Shown: piece by piece, positions 14,857-22,521 of the stretch
Layout of the letters: every line of letters starts with the position of its first letter
How positions within the stretch are numbered: position 1 is the first letter of the stretch
NCBI GenBank assembly: GCA_019310195.1
Contig: JAFDET010000042.1
Span: forward strand, 1 to 25,390
Length of the DNA stretch: 25,390 nucleotides
Source of the DNA: Deltaproteobacteria bacterium
Lineage (GTDB): Bacteria > Myxococcota_A > UBA9160 > JAFDET01
Direction of reading: 5' to 3'
Notes under the pieces: generated by a model
The model's database searches: none
Told to the model about the DNA's origin: nothing
The model's input: the letters and a program-made list of their open reading frames with translations, nothing else
Translations under genes and position numbers: made by a program

Positions 14857-15374
14857 AGCCGCTGACTCAGGGCTTCGCCGCGCTCGTCGCCGTGGGTCTC
14901 ACGGCGGGGCTGGTGTACTGCACGGCGTTGCCGTACCAGCAGGAGTCGAGCGATGAGGCGGTGATCCGCCTCTCCTGGCGGACCGTGGGAGAGCGCGTCG
15001 AGAAGTGCCGCACGCCCAGCGAAGAAGAGCTCGCCGCCTTGCCGCCCCACATGCGCCAGAGTGAGATCTGCGAGGGCGGCATGGTGCCGTTCCGTCTGCG
15101 GGTCGCCGTGGACGGCACTTCCGTATTCGACGGCCAGGTGCACACCGCCGGCGCTCGCGGCGACCGGCCCGCCTACGTGTTCCAGGAGTTCCGCGTGCCG
15201 CCCGGCCCCCACCGCGTGCAGGTGCGCTTCGAGGTGGACCGCGGCGAGGGGCAGGCGCTTTCGGAACGTCCCCCGCTCATCCTGGACGAAGAGGTCACCC
15301 TCGAGCCCCGCGCCATTCTGCTGGTGGTCGAGAGCGAGGGAAGCCTCGGCATCTTCGAGCAGCCCGAAGCCTGA
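14853..15374 (+). CDS. Membrane-anchored periplasmic protein of unknown function
   Basis: The GTG at 14853 overlaps the stop of the cytochrome b fusion (GTGA), so the two are probably translated together. The 173-residue product has one hydrophobic N-terminal segment (residues 7-23, ending in VYC, not a proper lipobox). The remainder is a beta-rich, probably periplasmic domain with Cys at 23, 52 and 73; the last two may form a disulfide. I do not recognise the family. Coupling suggests an accessory role to the cytochrome b fusion. Confidence 0.75.
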   Translation: MKPLTQGFAALVAVGLTAGLVYCTALPYQQESSDEAVIRLSWRTVGERVEKCRTPSEEELAALPPHMRQSEICEGGMVPFRLRVAVDGTSVFDGQVHTAGARGDRPAYVFQEFRVPPGPHRVQVRFEVDRGEGQALSERPPLILDEEVTLEPRAILLVVESEGSLGIFEQPEA

Positions 15375-15431
15375 ATCGGCCCCAAGCTGCACCTCTCCCG
15401 ACGGCTGGTTGGGGTCGCTCTCGGGATGGGA

Positions 15432-15761
15432 CTACGCCCGGGGCGCAGTGCGCTTGCGGCGGGTGCCCGCCTTGCGGGTTGCGCTGTCGCTCTTGGCGAC
15501 CTTCTTGGGCTTCGCCTTGGCCGGCTCTGCCTTGGCGCTGGCCGCCTTGGCTCGGGCGGTCCCGGTCTTGCCGCGGGTCGTCTTGGCCTTGCTGCTCGCA
15601 GCCTTGCGCGTGCGGCGCTTGGGCTTCTCCGCGGGTGCGTCGACGTTGACTTCCGTCTGGGCCTGAAGCCAGTGCTCCAGGGCCCGGCCATGGGGACGGC
15701 CTGCGCGCTCCCAGATATGGTAAGCGCGTTCCTCGAGCTGCGCGGGGGTGTTCTTCTCCAC
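15432..15761 (-). CDS. DUF2934 protein with a Lys/Ala-rich histone H1-like tail
   Basis: Residues 7-34 (LEERAYHIWERAGRPHGRALEHWL split over two helices) match the short DUF2934 motif of R.RAY..W...G.P.GR...HW. From about residue 45 to the end (109) the protein is almost entirely Lys, Ala, Arg, Thr and Ser with KAK/PAK/RKA runs, like bacterial histone H1-like and AlgP tails. Such tails bind DNA or polyanions. Function of the DUF2934 part is unknown; nucleoid association is inference. It converges with the preceding gene (57-bp gap) and diverges from the glucan phosphorylase gene. Confidence 0.75.
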   Translation of the reverse strand: MEKNTPAQLEERAYHIWERAGRPHGRALEHWLQAQTEVNVDAPAEKPKRRTRKAASSKAKTTRGKTGTARAKAASAKAEPAKAKPKKVAKSDSATRKAGTRRKRTAPRA

Positions 15762-15897
15762 GGGTGTCTGCCTCGTGTGGGTTCGGGTCTTGATTGAGAT
15801 GGGGTTCGGACAGCGTATGATCGCTTCAGCCGCTCAGATCGTATGTCGGCTGGGCGACCTCGCAAGCGGTTTCGACACATCAGACTCCGAGGAATCC

Positions 15898-18045
15898 ATG
15901 GCCGACGCGGTGCGGGGAGCAGAAGACCTGAGACAGGCGGCGGACCAGCTCGCCGCCCGGCTGCCGTCGGCGCTGGCTCCTCTGGCTCGCATGGCCTTCA
16001 ACTACCGCTGGTGCTGGACGCTGGGGGGATCCGACCTCTTCGCGGCCGTGGACGCCGACCGCTGGGAGGTGTGTGGCCACAATCCGGTGCGGCTGCTCCA
16101 GGAGGCGCCCACCCTGGCGCTGGAGCGCGCCGCGGCCGACCGCACACTCATCCAGCAGGCCTACTCCCTGGAAGAGTGCATCGCGGTGGAGTGCTCCCGG
16201 CCTCCCCAGGTAGAGGGCATCGACCCGGAGCGGCCGGTCGCCTTCCTGTGCGCGGAGTACGGCGTGCACGGGTCGCTTCCGGTCTACGCCGGCGGGCTGG
16301 GCGTGCTGGCCGGCGATCTGCTCAAGGCCGCCTCGGATTCCGGATTGCCGCTGGTGGCCGTCGGCCTGCTCTACAGCCAGGGCTACTTCCGCCAGCGCAT
16401 GGACATCTCGGGCTGGCAGCACGAGTACTGGGTCGAGAGCGACCCGCCCCGGCTGCCCGGCGCCCTGGTGACGCGCGACGGTCTGGAACCCCTGGTGATC
16501 CACGTTCCGATCCGCGGGCGCCAGGTGGCGACCCAGATCTGGCGCTTCGCCGTGGGTCGCGTGCCGCTCTTCCTGCTGGACACGGACCTGCCGGAGAACG
16601 ATCCGGTCGATCGCTGGATCACCTCGCGCCTGTACGTGGGCGACCGCGACACGCGGCTGGCTCAGTACGCGCTGCTCGGAATCGGTGGCGTGCGCGCGCT
16701 GCGCGCCGTGGGAGTCGAGCCGGGCGTGCTGCACCTGAACGAGGGCCATCCCGCCCTGGCGCCGTTGGAGCTGGCGGCGGCGGACGTGGCGTGTGGGGCG
16801 TCGTTCGACGAGGCCTTGGAGGCCGCGCGGGCACGGACCGTCTTCACCACCCACACGCCGGTGCCCGCGGGCAACGAGACCTACCCGGCGGAACAGATGC
16901 AACGCGTCTTCAGCGGGCTGGATGAACGACTCGGGGTCGACTGGGAGCGGATCCTGGGCCTGGCCCGGGTCGATCCCGGCAACCGGGACGAGCCGCCCGG
17001 GATGACCGCCCTGGGCCTGCGCGTCAGTCGTGCCCGCAACGGCGTGAGCCGCCGGCACGGCGGCGTGGCGCGCAGCATCTGGCGGCCCGTCTTCGGCGTG
17101 AGCAAGGAGAATGACGTGCCCATTGGCCACGTCACCAACGGGGTCCACCTGCCCACCTGGATGGCGGAGCCGATCCGGCGTCTGCTCGACGCGCAGCTGG
17201 GCCCGGGCTGGGAGTCGCGCAGCCTGGCGCCCGACACCTGGGCCAAGATCGCCGACGTTCCGGACGAAGAGCTCTGGCGGATTCGCTGCGAGCTGCGGGC
17301 CGGGCTGGTGGAATACGTGCACCAGCGCGCGACCCTGGACCGGCTGGCGCGAGGCGAATCGGCCGACTACGTGGCCATGGCCTCGCGTGCCTTCGATCCC
17401 GACCACCTCACCATCGGCTTCGCCCGCCGCCTGGCCACCTACAAGCGCCTGCACCTGCTGAGCCGCGACCTTCCGCGGGCGCTGCGCCTGCTGCGCGGCT
17501 CGCGCGACGTGCAGTTCCTGATGGCCGGCAAGGCCCATCCTTCAGACGACGGCGCAAAGCGCGTAGTGCAGCAGCTCTTCGAGACTCGGGGTGCGCCGCT
17601 GGTGGGCGAGCACATCGCCTACCTGCACGACTACGACCTGCGCATGGCGCGCCATCTGGTGAGCGGCTGCGACGTCTGGGTGAACGTGCCGCGGCCGCCG
17701 CTGGAGGCCAGCGGAACCAGCGGCATGAAGGCGGCCATGAACGGCGTGCTGAACATCAGCGTGCTGGACGGCTGGTGGGCGGAGGCCCACGACGGAACTC
17801 ACGGCTGGGCCATCTCCGGCGAGGTGGACGACAACGTCGAGGCCCAGGACGACCGCGATGCCCAGGCGCTGCTCGACATCCTGGAGCACGAGGTGATCCC
17901 GCTCTTCTACGAGCGCGATGCCGATGGCATCCCGCGCGCCTGGGTGCGGCAGATGAAGGCCTCGATCCGCGCCGGGGCGCTGGGCTTCAGCGCGCGGCGC
18001 ATGGTCCGCGACTACGTGGACCGCGCCTACCTCGCCGACACCTGA
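15898..18045 (+). CDS. glgP: Alpha-glucan (glycogen/maltodextrin) phosphorylase, GT35
   Basis: The 715-residue protein has the N-terminal DUF3417-type segment (ALAPLARMAFNYRWCW), a central GT35 region (FLCAEYGVHGSLPVYAGGLG, LLYSQGYFRQ, HLNEGHPAL, FTTHTPVPAGNE, GHVTNGVHLPTW) and the PLP site TSGMK with Lys611. This is the shorter bacterial/archaeal phosphorylase form. It releases glucose-1-phosphate from alpha-1,4-glucans using phosphate. ATG at 15898 is chosen because a GAGG motif lies ~7 nt upstream and homology begins soon after; an in-frame extension to 15748 has no domain content. No other glycogen genes are adjacent. Its 3' end overlaps the convergent permease gene by 19 bp. Confidence 0.93.
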   Translation: MADAVRGAEDLRQAADQLAARLPSALAPLARMAFNYRWCWTLGGSDLFAAVDADRWEVCGHNPVRLLQEAPTLALERAAADRTLIQQAYSLEECIAVECSRPPQVEGIDPERPVAFLCAEYGVHGSLPVYAGGLGVLAGDLLKAASDSGLPLVAVGLLYSQGYFRQRMDISGWQHEYWVESDPPRLPGALVTRDGLEPLVIHVPIRGRQVATQIWRFAVGRVPLFLLDTDLPENDPVDRWITSRLYVGDRDTRLAQYALLGIGGVRALRAVGVEPGVLHLNEGHPALAPLELAAADVACGASFDEALEAARARTVFTTHTPVPAGNETYPAEQMQRVFSGLDERLGVDWERILGLARVDPGNRDEPPGMTALGLRVSRARNGVSRRHGGVARSIWRPVFGVSKENDVPIGHVTNGVHLPTWMAEPIRRLLDAQLGPGWESRSLAPDTWAKIADVPDEELWRIRCELRAGLVEYVHQRATLDRLARGESADYVAMASRAFDPDHLTIGFARRLATYKRLHLLSRDLPRALRLLRGSRDVQFLMAGKAHPSDDGAKRVVQQLFETRGAPLVGEHIAYLHDYDLRMARHLVSGCDVWVNVPRPPLEASGTSGMKAAMNGVLNISVLDGWWAEAHDGTHGWAISGEVDDNVEAQDDRDAQALLDILEHEVIPLFYERDADGIPRAWVRQMKASIRAGALGFSARRMVRDYVDRAYLADT

Positions 18046-18980
18046 TCCGGCCGCGCGCGGCGCCCGCCCAGAGCCACCAGCAGCGAGCCCACCACCACCA
18101 CGGCCGAGGCGATGAGCGCGCCCGGCGTCACGACGCGCGCGTCCACGTGCTGCGGCCAGACGATCGCGGCTGCGGCCGTGAAGGCCAGGGTGGCCAGGGG
18201 CGTGAGCGCGATCACCGCAGACACGCGCGAGGCCTCCCAGTGCTCCAATGCCGCGGCGAACGTGCCGTAGGCCAGCAGGGTGTTGCCGGAGGAGAGCACC
18301 AGCAGCAGCCAGCCGACCCCGTCGAGGCCCGCAAGCTTCAGCGGCGCCGCGCCCCCCGCGAAGATCAGCGCACCCCCGGCGAAGATGCAGAGCATGATGC
18401 CCTGGGAGGGGAGCCAGAGCAGAAGCTGCTTCTGCGCCAGTCCGTAGACGGCCCAGGTGACGGAAGCGACGCCGATCCAGATTACGCCCGACACGTAGCG
18501 GTCGATCCCCTCGACCAGGCTGCGCAGCTGGTCGGCGAAGAAGCCGCCCATGCCCAGCAGCAGGACGCCCAGCCCCAGCCATTGGAGCGGCGCGAAGCGC
18601 TCGTGGAACACGAAGATTCCGCCCAGGGCCAGCAGCAGCGGCGCGGCCTGGATCAGGACCTGCGCGCTGGGCGCGTTGGTTCGGTCCAGGCCCAGCAGGT
18701 ACGCGATGTAGTTGCCCGCCAGGAAGACCGTGGCCAAGAGCAGCAGTCCCAGACGCCGGGAGCCCAGCCCGCTCAGGCGAGGCAGCGCCGCGCGCGAGCG
18801 CAGCACGATTCCCAGCACCACGGTTGCGAACGAGAAGCGAAACCAGGTCAGCGTGACCGGGTCCAGGTCCCTCAGCACACCCTGGAGGATCAGCGGCAGC
18901 ACGCCCCACATCAGCATGGTGCACGAGGCCAACGCGAGGCCCAGGCCGAAGCGTCCGGATGCCTGATGGCGGGGGGGCAT
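18027..18980 (-). CDS. EamA/DMT-superfamily (RhaT-like) permease
   Basis: The 317-residue protein has about ten membrane helices in two EamA halves. The first (residues ~10-145) has WGVLPLILQGVLRDLDPVTLTWFR-like spacing and NYIAYLLGL; the second (~165-300) has WAVYGLAQKQLL and LAYGTFAAALEHWEASRVSAV, the conserved end-of-repeat pattern. These carriers usually export amino acids or metabolites; the substrate cannot be told here. It ends inside the last codons of the phosphorylase gene on the other strand. A start slightly downstream of 18980 is possible since the first ten residues are polar. Confidence 0.88.
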   Translation of the reverse strand: MPPRHQASGRFGLGLALASCTMLMWGVLPLILQGVLRDLDPVTLTWFRFSFATVVLGIVLRSRAALPRLSGLGSRRLGLLLLATVFLAGNYIAYLLGLDRTNAPSAQVLIQAAPLLLALGGIFVFHERFAPLQWLGLGVLLLGMGGFFADQLRSLVEGIDRYVSGVIWIGVASVTWAVYGLAQKQLLLWLPSQGIMLCIFAGGALIFAGGAAPLKLAGLDGVGWLLLVLSSGNTLLAYGTFAAALEHWEASRVSAVIALTPLATLAFTAAAAIVWPQHVDARVVTPGALIASAVVVVGSLLVALGGRRARPDQVSAR

Positions 18981-19276
18981 GGGCGCCGAAGGTAGGCCAG
19001 CGCCGCGGGCTCGCCCCGCGTTGCCCTGCGCGGCGGCCGCCCATCCGGTTCATCGAGTAGAGCATGGCTGAGGCCCTGGACCGATACGAGCACGACAGCG
19101 GGGTGCGTCCGAGCACCGGCCCGCCTGAGGCCGAGGTTCTGCTTTCCAAGCCGTGGGTGGGGGCCCACCTCGGAGCGTTCCAATGGACTGGGAACCCGGC
19201 CATGGCCCGGTTCTCGAAGCCTTGTCCCCGAGCCCTCCCCGGGGCGCCGGGAACCCGACGCCCGGGTATTGCCGCG
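18981..19276. other. Non-coding gap between permease and NRPS-like gene
   Basis: Both flanking genes are on the minus strand. Frames here lack domain character. A weak GC-rich inverted repeat (about 19236-19265) just after the NRPS-like stop could help termination, but no T-tract follows. The gap presumably also holds the permease promoter, which I cannot pick out. Confidence 0.4.
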
Positions 19277-21844
19277 CTACGGATCGCAGCTCTCCTCTGC
19301 CTGGTCGAGGAGAGCGTCGAGGCGGCTTGCCACGTCGGCTACGTAGGGGTCTTCCAGAAGCGTCCAGTGGTTGCTGCCGGAGGCTACGATCCACTCGAGT
19401 TCTCCGGCCACGCAGGTGCGCCAGCGGTGCACGGCCGGCGGGACGCCGTCCTCTTCGGTGTTGTCGGCCAGGACGAGTGCCACGCGGCCCGGGTAGGGTT
19501 CGGTCGCGTAGCGGTTACGAGCGCGGTAAAGGGACTGGAAGACCGCCTTCACGCGATAGCGACTCCCGGCAGGCAGATCGCGCTCACGCTCGAGCTCGCC
19601 GGACGACATCCCGAGGAGTCGCCCGTGCACTCGCCCCAGGGGCGCCAGGGCTCGGAGCAGCCGATTCTTGGAAATCAGATTGGGAGGGTCGAGTTCTTCG
19701 ACGATCACAAGGAGGGCCACCCGTTCCCCCTGGCGCTGCAGCTGCCTGGCCATCTCGTAGGCGATGATCCCACCGTTGCAGCGCCCACTCAGCAGATAGG
19801 GGCCCGTTGGCTGCACGACCAGGAGCTCCTCGAGATAGTCGGAAGCCATGTCCTCAATCCGGCGGTGGGGAGGATCGACGCCGTTCAGCCCGCGGGCCTG
19901 GAAGGCATAGACCGGGCGCCTCCCCGAGAGTTCGCGTGCGAGAGCCATGTAGCCAAGCGCGCTTCCCGAGTTGGGGTGTACGCAGAAGAAGGGCGTCTTC
20001 TCGCCGCTCGCCATCAGTTCGACGAGCCTTTCGGTTCGGGGGGTCCAGCGGGATGCCTCGTCGTGACCGTCAAGGACGGCAGCCAGCTCGCGCACGGTGG
20101 GTTTCTCAACGAGGACCGAGTACGAGAAGCGCCTTCCGAAGGCCTGCTCGATCCCCACCACGATCGATACCGCCGCCAGCGAGTCCCCTCCGAGCGCGAA
20201 GAAGTCATCGTCCTGCCCCACGGCGGGGAGATCGAGGGCCGATTCCCAGATCTGAGCCACGCGACGGGCCGTTGGCTTCATGGGCTCGGCGAGGGCGGGT
20301 CCAGGTCCCACATCCGGCGCGGGCAGCGCGCGACGATCTACCTTGCCCGTCAGGGTGAGGGGGAGGGAATCGAGAAAGACGAACTGGCTCGGGATCATGA
20401 AACTGGGAAGCCGCTTCGCAAGCGACCGGCGCAGGCGCGCTCCGCCGGCAGGTGGGTCACCCTGCGTCACGAGGTAGGCCACGAGACGCGCATCCGGCCC
20501 TCCGGAATCCACGGCGTTCACCACGGCCTCGCGGACGGAGTCCAGCCCGAGACACGCCGCCTCCACCTCGGCGGGCTCGATCCGATGGCCGCGGATCTTG
20601 ACCTGGTCGTCGATCCGACTCAGGTGGTGTAGGCAGCCATCGTCGTCCAGCCGGCCGAGGTCACCCGTTCGAAACTGACGCCGCCCGTCCGCAAGCTGTG
20701 AGAAGCGATCGTCCGAGAGCGATGGGGTCCAGTAGCGGGCCAAGAAGCCGCTCCGCACCGCGATCTCGCCCTCCTGGCCCGCGCTCATCTCTTTGCCCTG
20801 CGCGTCCAGGATGACGACCTCGGTGTCCTCTACCGGGTAGCCCACGGGCAAGCAGCCGTCGCGGACTTCCGTCCGGCCATCGAGCACATACTGTCGGATC
20901 AGCTTGGTCTCGGTCGACCCGTAAGCGTTGACGAGCACGCAGTCGGAAGCGAAACGTTCGCGATGGAGATCGACGTCGGCGCGGTGGACGGGCTCTCCAC
21001 CCATGACGACCGCCCGCAGGTGCGGGAAGCCCCCTTCGGGTGCGGATCCGTCCAGCATCCTTCGATAGACGCCGGGCACCGAGTGATAGACGGTGATCCG
21101 CTCCCGCGCGATCCAGTCGGCCAGTCTTGTCGCACCCCGCTTCCTCAGATCGTAAAGGCAGACCGCCCCGCCGTTGAGCAGCGCCGAGAACGCGTCGTTC
21201 ATCGCCTCGCCGAAGCACAGCGAGAACAGCAGGGACCAGCGGTCCTCGTGATCGACGGCGAGGTTGTTGGTGTACTTGAGGATGTTGTGCAGAACGATGC
21301 GATGGCTCTGGACGACTCCCTTGGGCCGGCCCGTGGAGCCAGAGGTGTAGAGAATGTAGGCGTCGGCGTGCGGCGAGATCTCGAGATCGGGATCGCCCTC
21401 ATCGCCTCGGGCATCTTCCATGCCGACAACGCGCAGCTCGCTTCCTGCAAGCTCTTGCGCCAGCGGACGATGAGCGACATCGCACAAGATCCGCCCGCAG
21501 CGAGCGTCCGACAGAATGGACTCGCTTCGTGGGACCGGAAAGGAGGGATCCAGGGGGACGAATGGAACTCCCGACTTCAAGATGCCCAGCAGACCGGCGA
21601 TCAGGGGGATGTCGTAGTCTGCGATCAGCGCGACCGGACGGCCATCCGATCCGCTGGAGAGCAACGCGTGGGCGATCTGGTTCGCACGTGCATTCAGGTC
21701 CCGGTAGTCGATGGCACGGCCATCGACCTCCACGGCGCTACGATCACCGTGACTCCGGACCTGACTCACAAAACGATCGGGGATGGAGCGCCCGAGCGCT
21801 CCACGGTCGAACGGAACGAACCCGGGCCGGGCCGAGAGGTTCAT
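19277..21844 (-). CDS. NRPS-like enzyme with A-T-TE architecture
   Basis: The 855-residue protein has an adenylation domain (residues ~20-510) with A3 YTSGSTGRPKG (166-176), A5 NAYGSTET (307-313), A7 FRTGDL (391-396), A8 QVKIRGHRIEPAEVE (414-428) and A10 LTLTGKVDRRAL with Lys501. A thiolation domain (DDFFALGGDSL, phosphopantetheine Ser555) and a type I thioesterase (~615-850) follow. No condensation domain exists. In A4 the Asp that binds the alpha-amino group in amino-acid-activating domains (FDAS in GrsA) aligns with Gly212 in FGEA, so an aryl, keto or acyl acid is a likelier substrate than an alpha-amino acid. The TE nucleophile elbow is GRCNGG with Cys689 in place of Ser; His826 (GSNHWTLL) is the likely base. 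The gene is 7 bp downstream of a tandem ligand-domain gene. Product unknown. Confidence 0.88.
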   Translation of the reverse strand: MNLSARPGFVPFDRGALGRSIPDRFVSQVRSHGDRSAVEVDGRAIDYRDLNARANQIAHALLSSGSDGRPVALIADYDIPLIAGLLGILKSGVPFVPLDPSFPVPRSESILSDARCGRILCDVAHRPLAQELAGSELRVVGMEDARGDEGDPDLEISPHADAYILYTSGSTGRPKGVVQSHRIVLHNILKYTNNLAVDHEDRWSLLFSLCFGEAMNDAFSALLNGGAVCLYDLRKRGATRLADWIARERITVYHSVPGVYRRMLDGSAPEGGFPHLRAVVMGGEPVHRADVDLHRERFASDCVLVNAYGSTETKLIRQYVLDGRTEVRDGCLPVGYPVEDTEVVILDAQGKEMSAGQEGEIAVRSGFLARYWTPSLSDDRFSQLADGRRQFRTGDLGRLDDDGCLHHLSRIDDQVKIRGHRIEPAEVEAACLGLDSVREAVVNAVDSGGPDARLVAYLVTQGDPPAGGARLRRSLAKRLPSFMIPSQFVFLDSLPLTLTGKVDRRALPAPDVGPGPALAEPMKPTARRVAQIWESALDLPAVGQDDDFFALGGDSLAAVSIVVGIEQAFGRRFSYSVLVEKPTVRELAAVLDGHDEASRWTPRTERLVELMASGEKTPFFCVHPNSGSALGYMALARELSGRRPVYAFQARGLNGVDPPHRRIEDMASDYLEELLVVQPTGPYLLSGRCNGGIIAYEMARQLQRQGERVALLVIVEELDPPNLISKNRLLRALAPLGRVHGRLLGMSSGELERERDLPAGSRYRVKAVFQSLYRARNRYATEPYPGRVALVLADNTEEDGVPPAVHRWRTCVAGELEWIVASGSNHWTLLEDPYVADVASRLDALLDQAEESCDP

Positions 21845-21851
21845 CCGTGCC

Positions 21852-22370
21852 TCAGTCGGAGTCGGGGTAGCAGTAGAGCGTCGTATTGGAGCGGACGCCC
21901 GCCAGTACCTTCACCCTGTCGCAGATGAGATTGCGCATCGCTTCGTGATCCGGGGCTTCGACGATCGCGATCACGTCCGCCGGACCCCACATCGCCCTCG
22001 CGAACACCACTCCGGGAACTTCCCGAAGCTTCAACGTAACCACGCGTTCCTTCTCCTCGCGGTAGTCGACGTCGATCAGCAGGACGCTGCGCTCGGGACC
22101 GCTCACGTGGAAATCACCTAACTCGTGGTCTTCCGGAATCGGTTTGACCGCACGCGCGTCCAGATCGGAAATCTCCGGCAGTTCGCGCAGTGACTCGATC
22201 CACGTTGTGAGCGCCTGCTGGCTCGCCGCCTCCGCATACGCAACCGCCTGAAAGGGGCCATATACAGGCGCGGCCCAGCGGACGTGCGGCGAGGCACGGA
22301 GGCCCCCGACGAACTTGTACCCATCCCTTCGCAGGCGGAACAGCAGGAAGGAAGCGGGCCGGGGAGCCAT
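21852..22370 (-). CDS. Protein with tandem Lrp/AsnC-type (RAM) ligand-binding-like domains, no HTH
   Basis: With the ATG at 22370 the product is 172 residues and contains two related alpha/beta segments. The first (residues ~5-75) runs SFLLFRL...GGLRASPHVRWAAPVYGPFQAVAYAEA; the second (~95-165) runs SVLLIDVDYREE...LREVPGVVFARAMWGPADVIAIVEA. The VPGV..A..MWGPADVIAIVEA pattern is typical of Lrp/AsnC effector (dimeric ferredoxin-like) domains, with a degenerate first copy. No DNA-binding domain is present, so it is not a classical Lrp regulator. A longer frame to a TTG at 22517 adds low-complexity residues and is less likely. It lies 7 bp upstream of the NRPS-like gene and is probably cotranscribed; a sensing or small accessory role is inference. 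Confidence 0.7.
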   Translation of the reverse strand: MAPRPASFLLFRLRRDGYKFVGGLRASPHVRWAAPVYGPFQAVAYAEAASQQALTTWIESLRELPEISDLDARAVKPIPEDHELGDFHVSGPERSVLLIDVDYREEKERVVTLKLREVPGVVFARAMWGPADVIAIVEAPDHEAMRNLICDRVKVLAGVRSNTTLYCYPDSD

Positions 22371-22521
22371 GGCGAACGAATCTTGCCAGGTAGCCGCCGC
22401 CCCGTCAACGCGAGCAGTGCCCAGACCCGAGCTGTCTCCACGCCTGGTTGCGTCACGTCCGAGCATGCCTTCGACCAGGAGTCGAATAGAGGCGCGGGGT
22501 CCCGAGGGTTGAGGCAAGATG

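Noticed and set aside
15378..15416. Possible terminator GGCCCCAA...TTGGGGTC between convergent genes
   Set aside because: An 8-bp stem with one G-U pair, a 23-nt loop and no T-tract; too weak to list as a terminator.
19064..20632. Plus-strand frame opposite the NRPS-like gene
   Set aside because: No domain character; the minus strand has all A-T-TE motifs.
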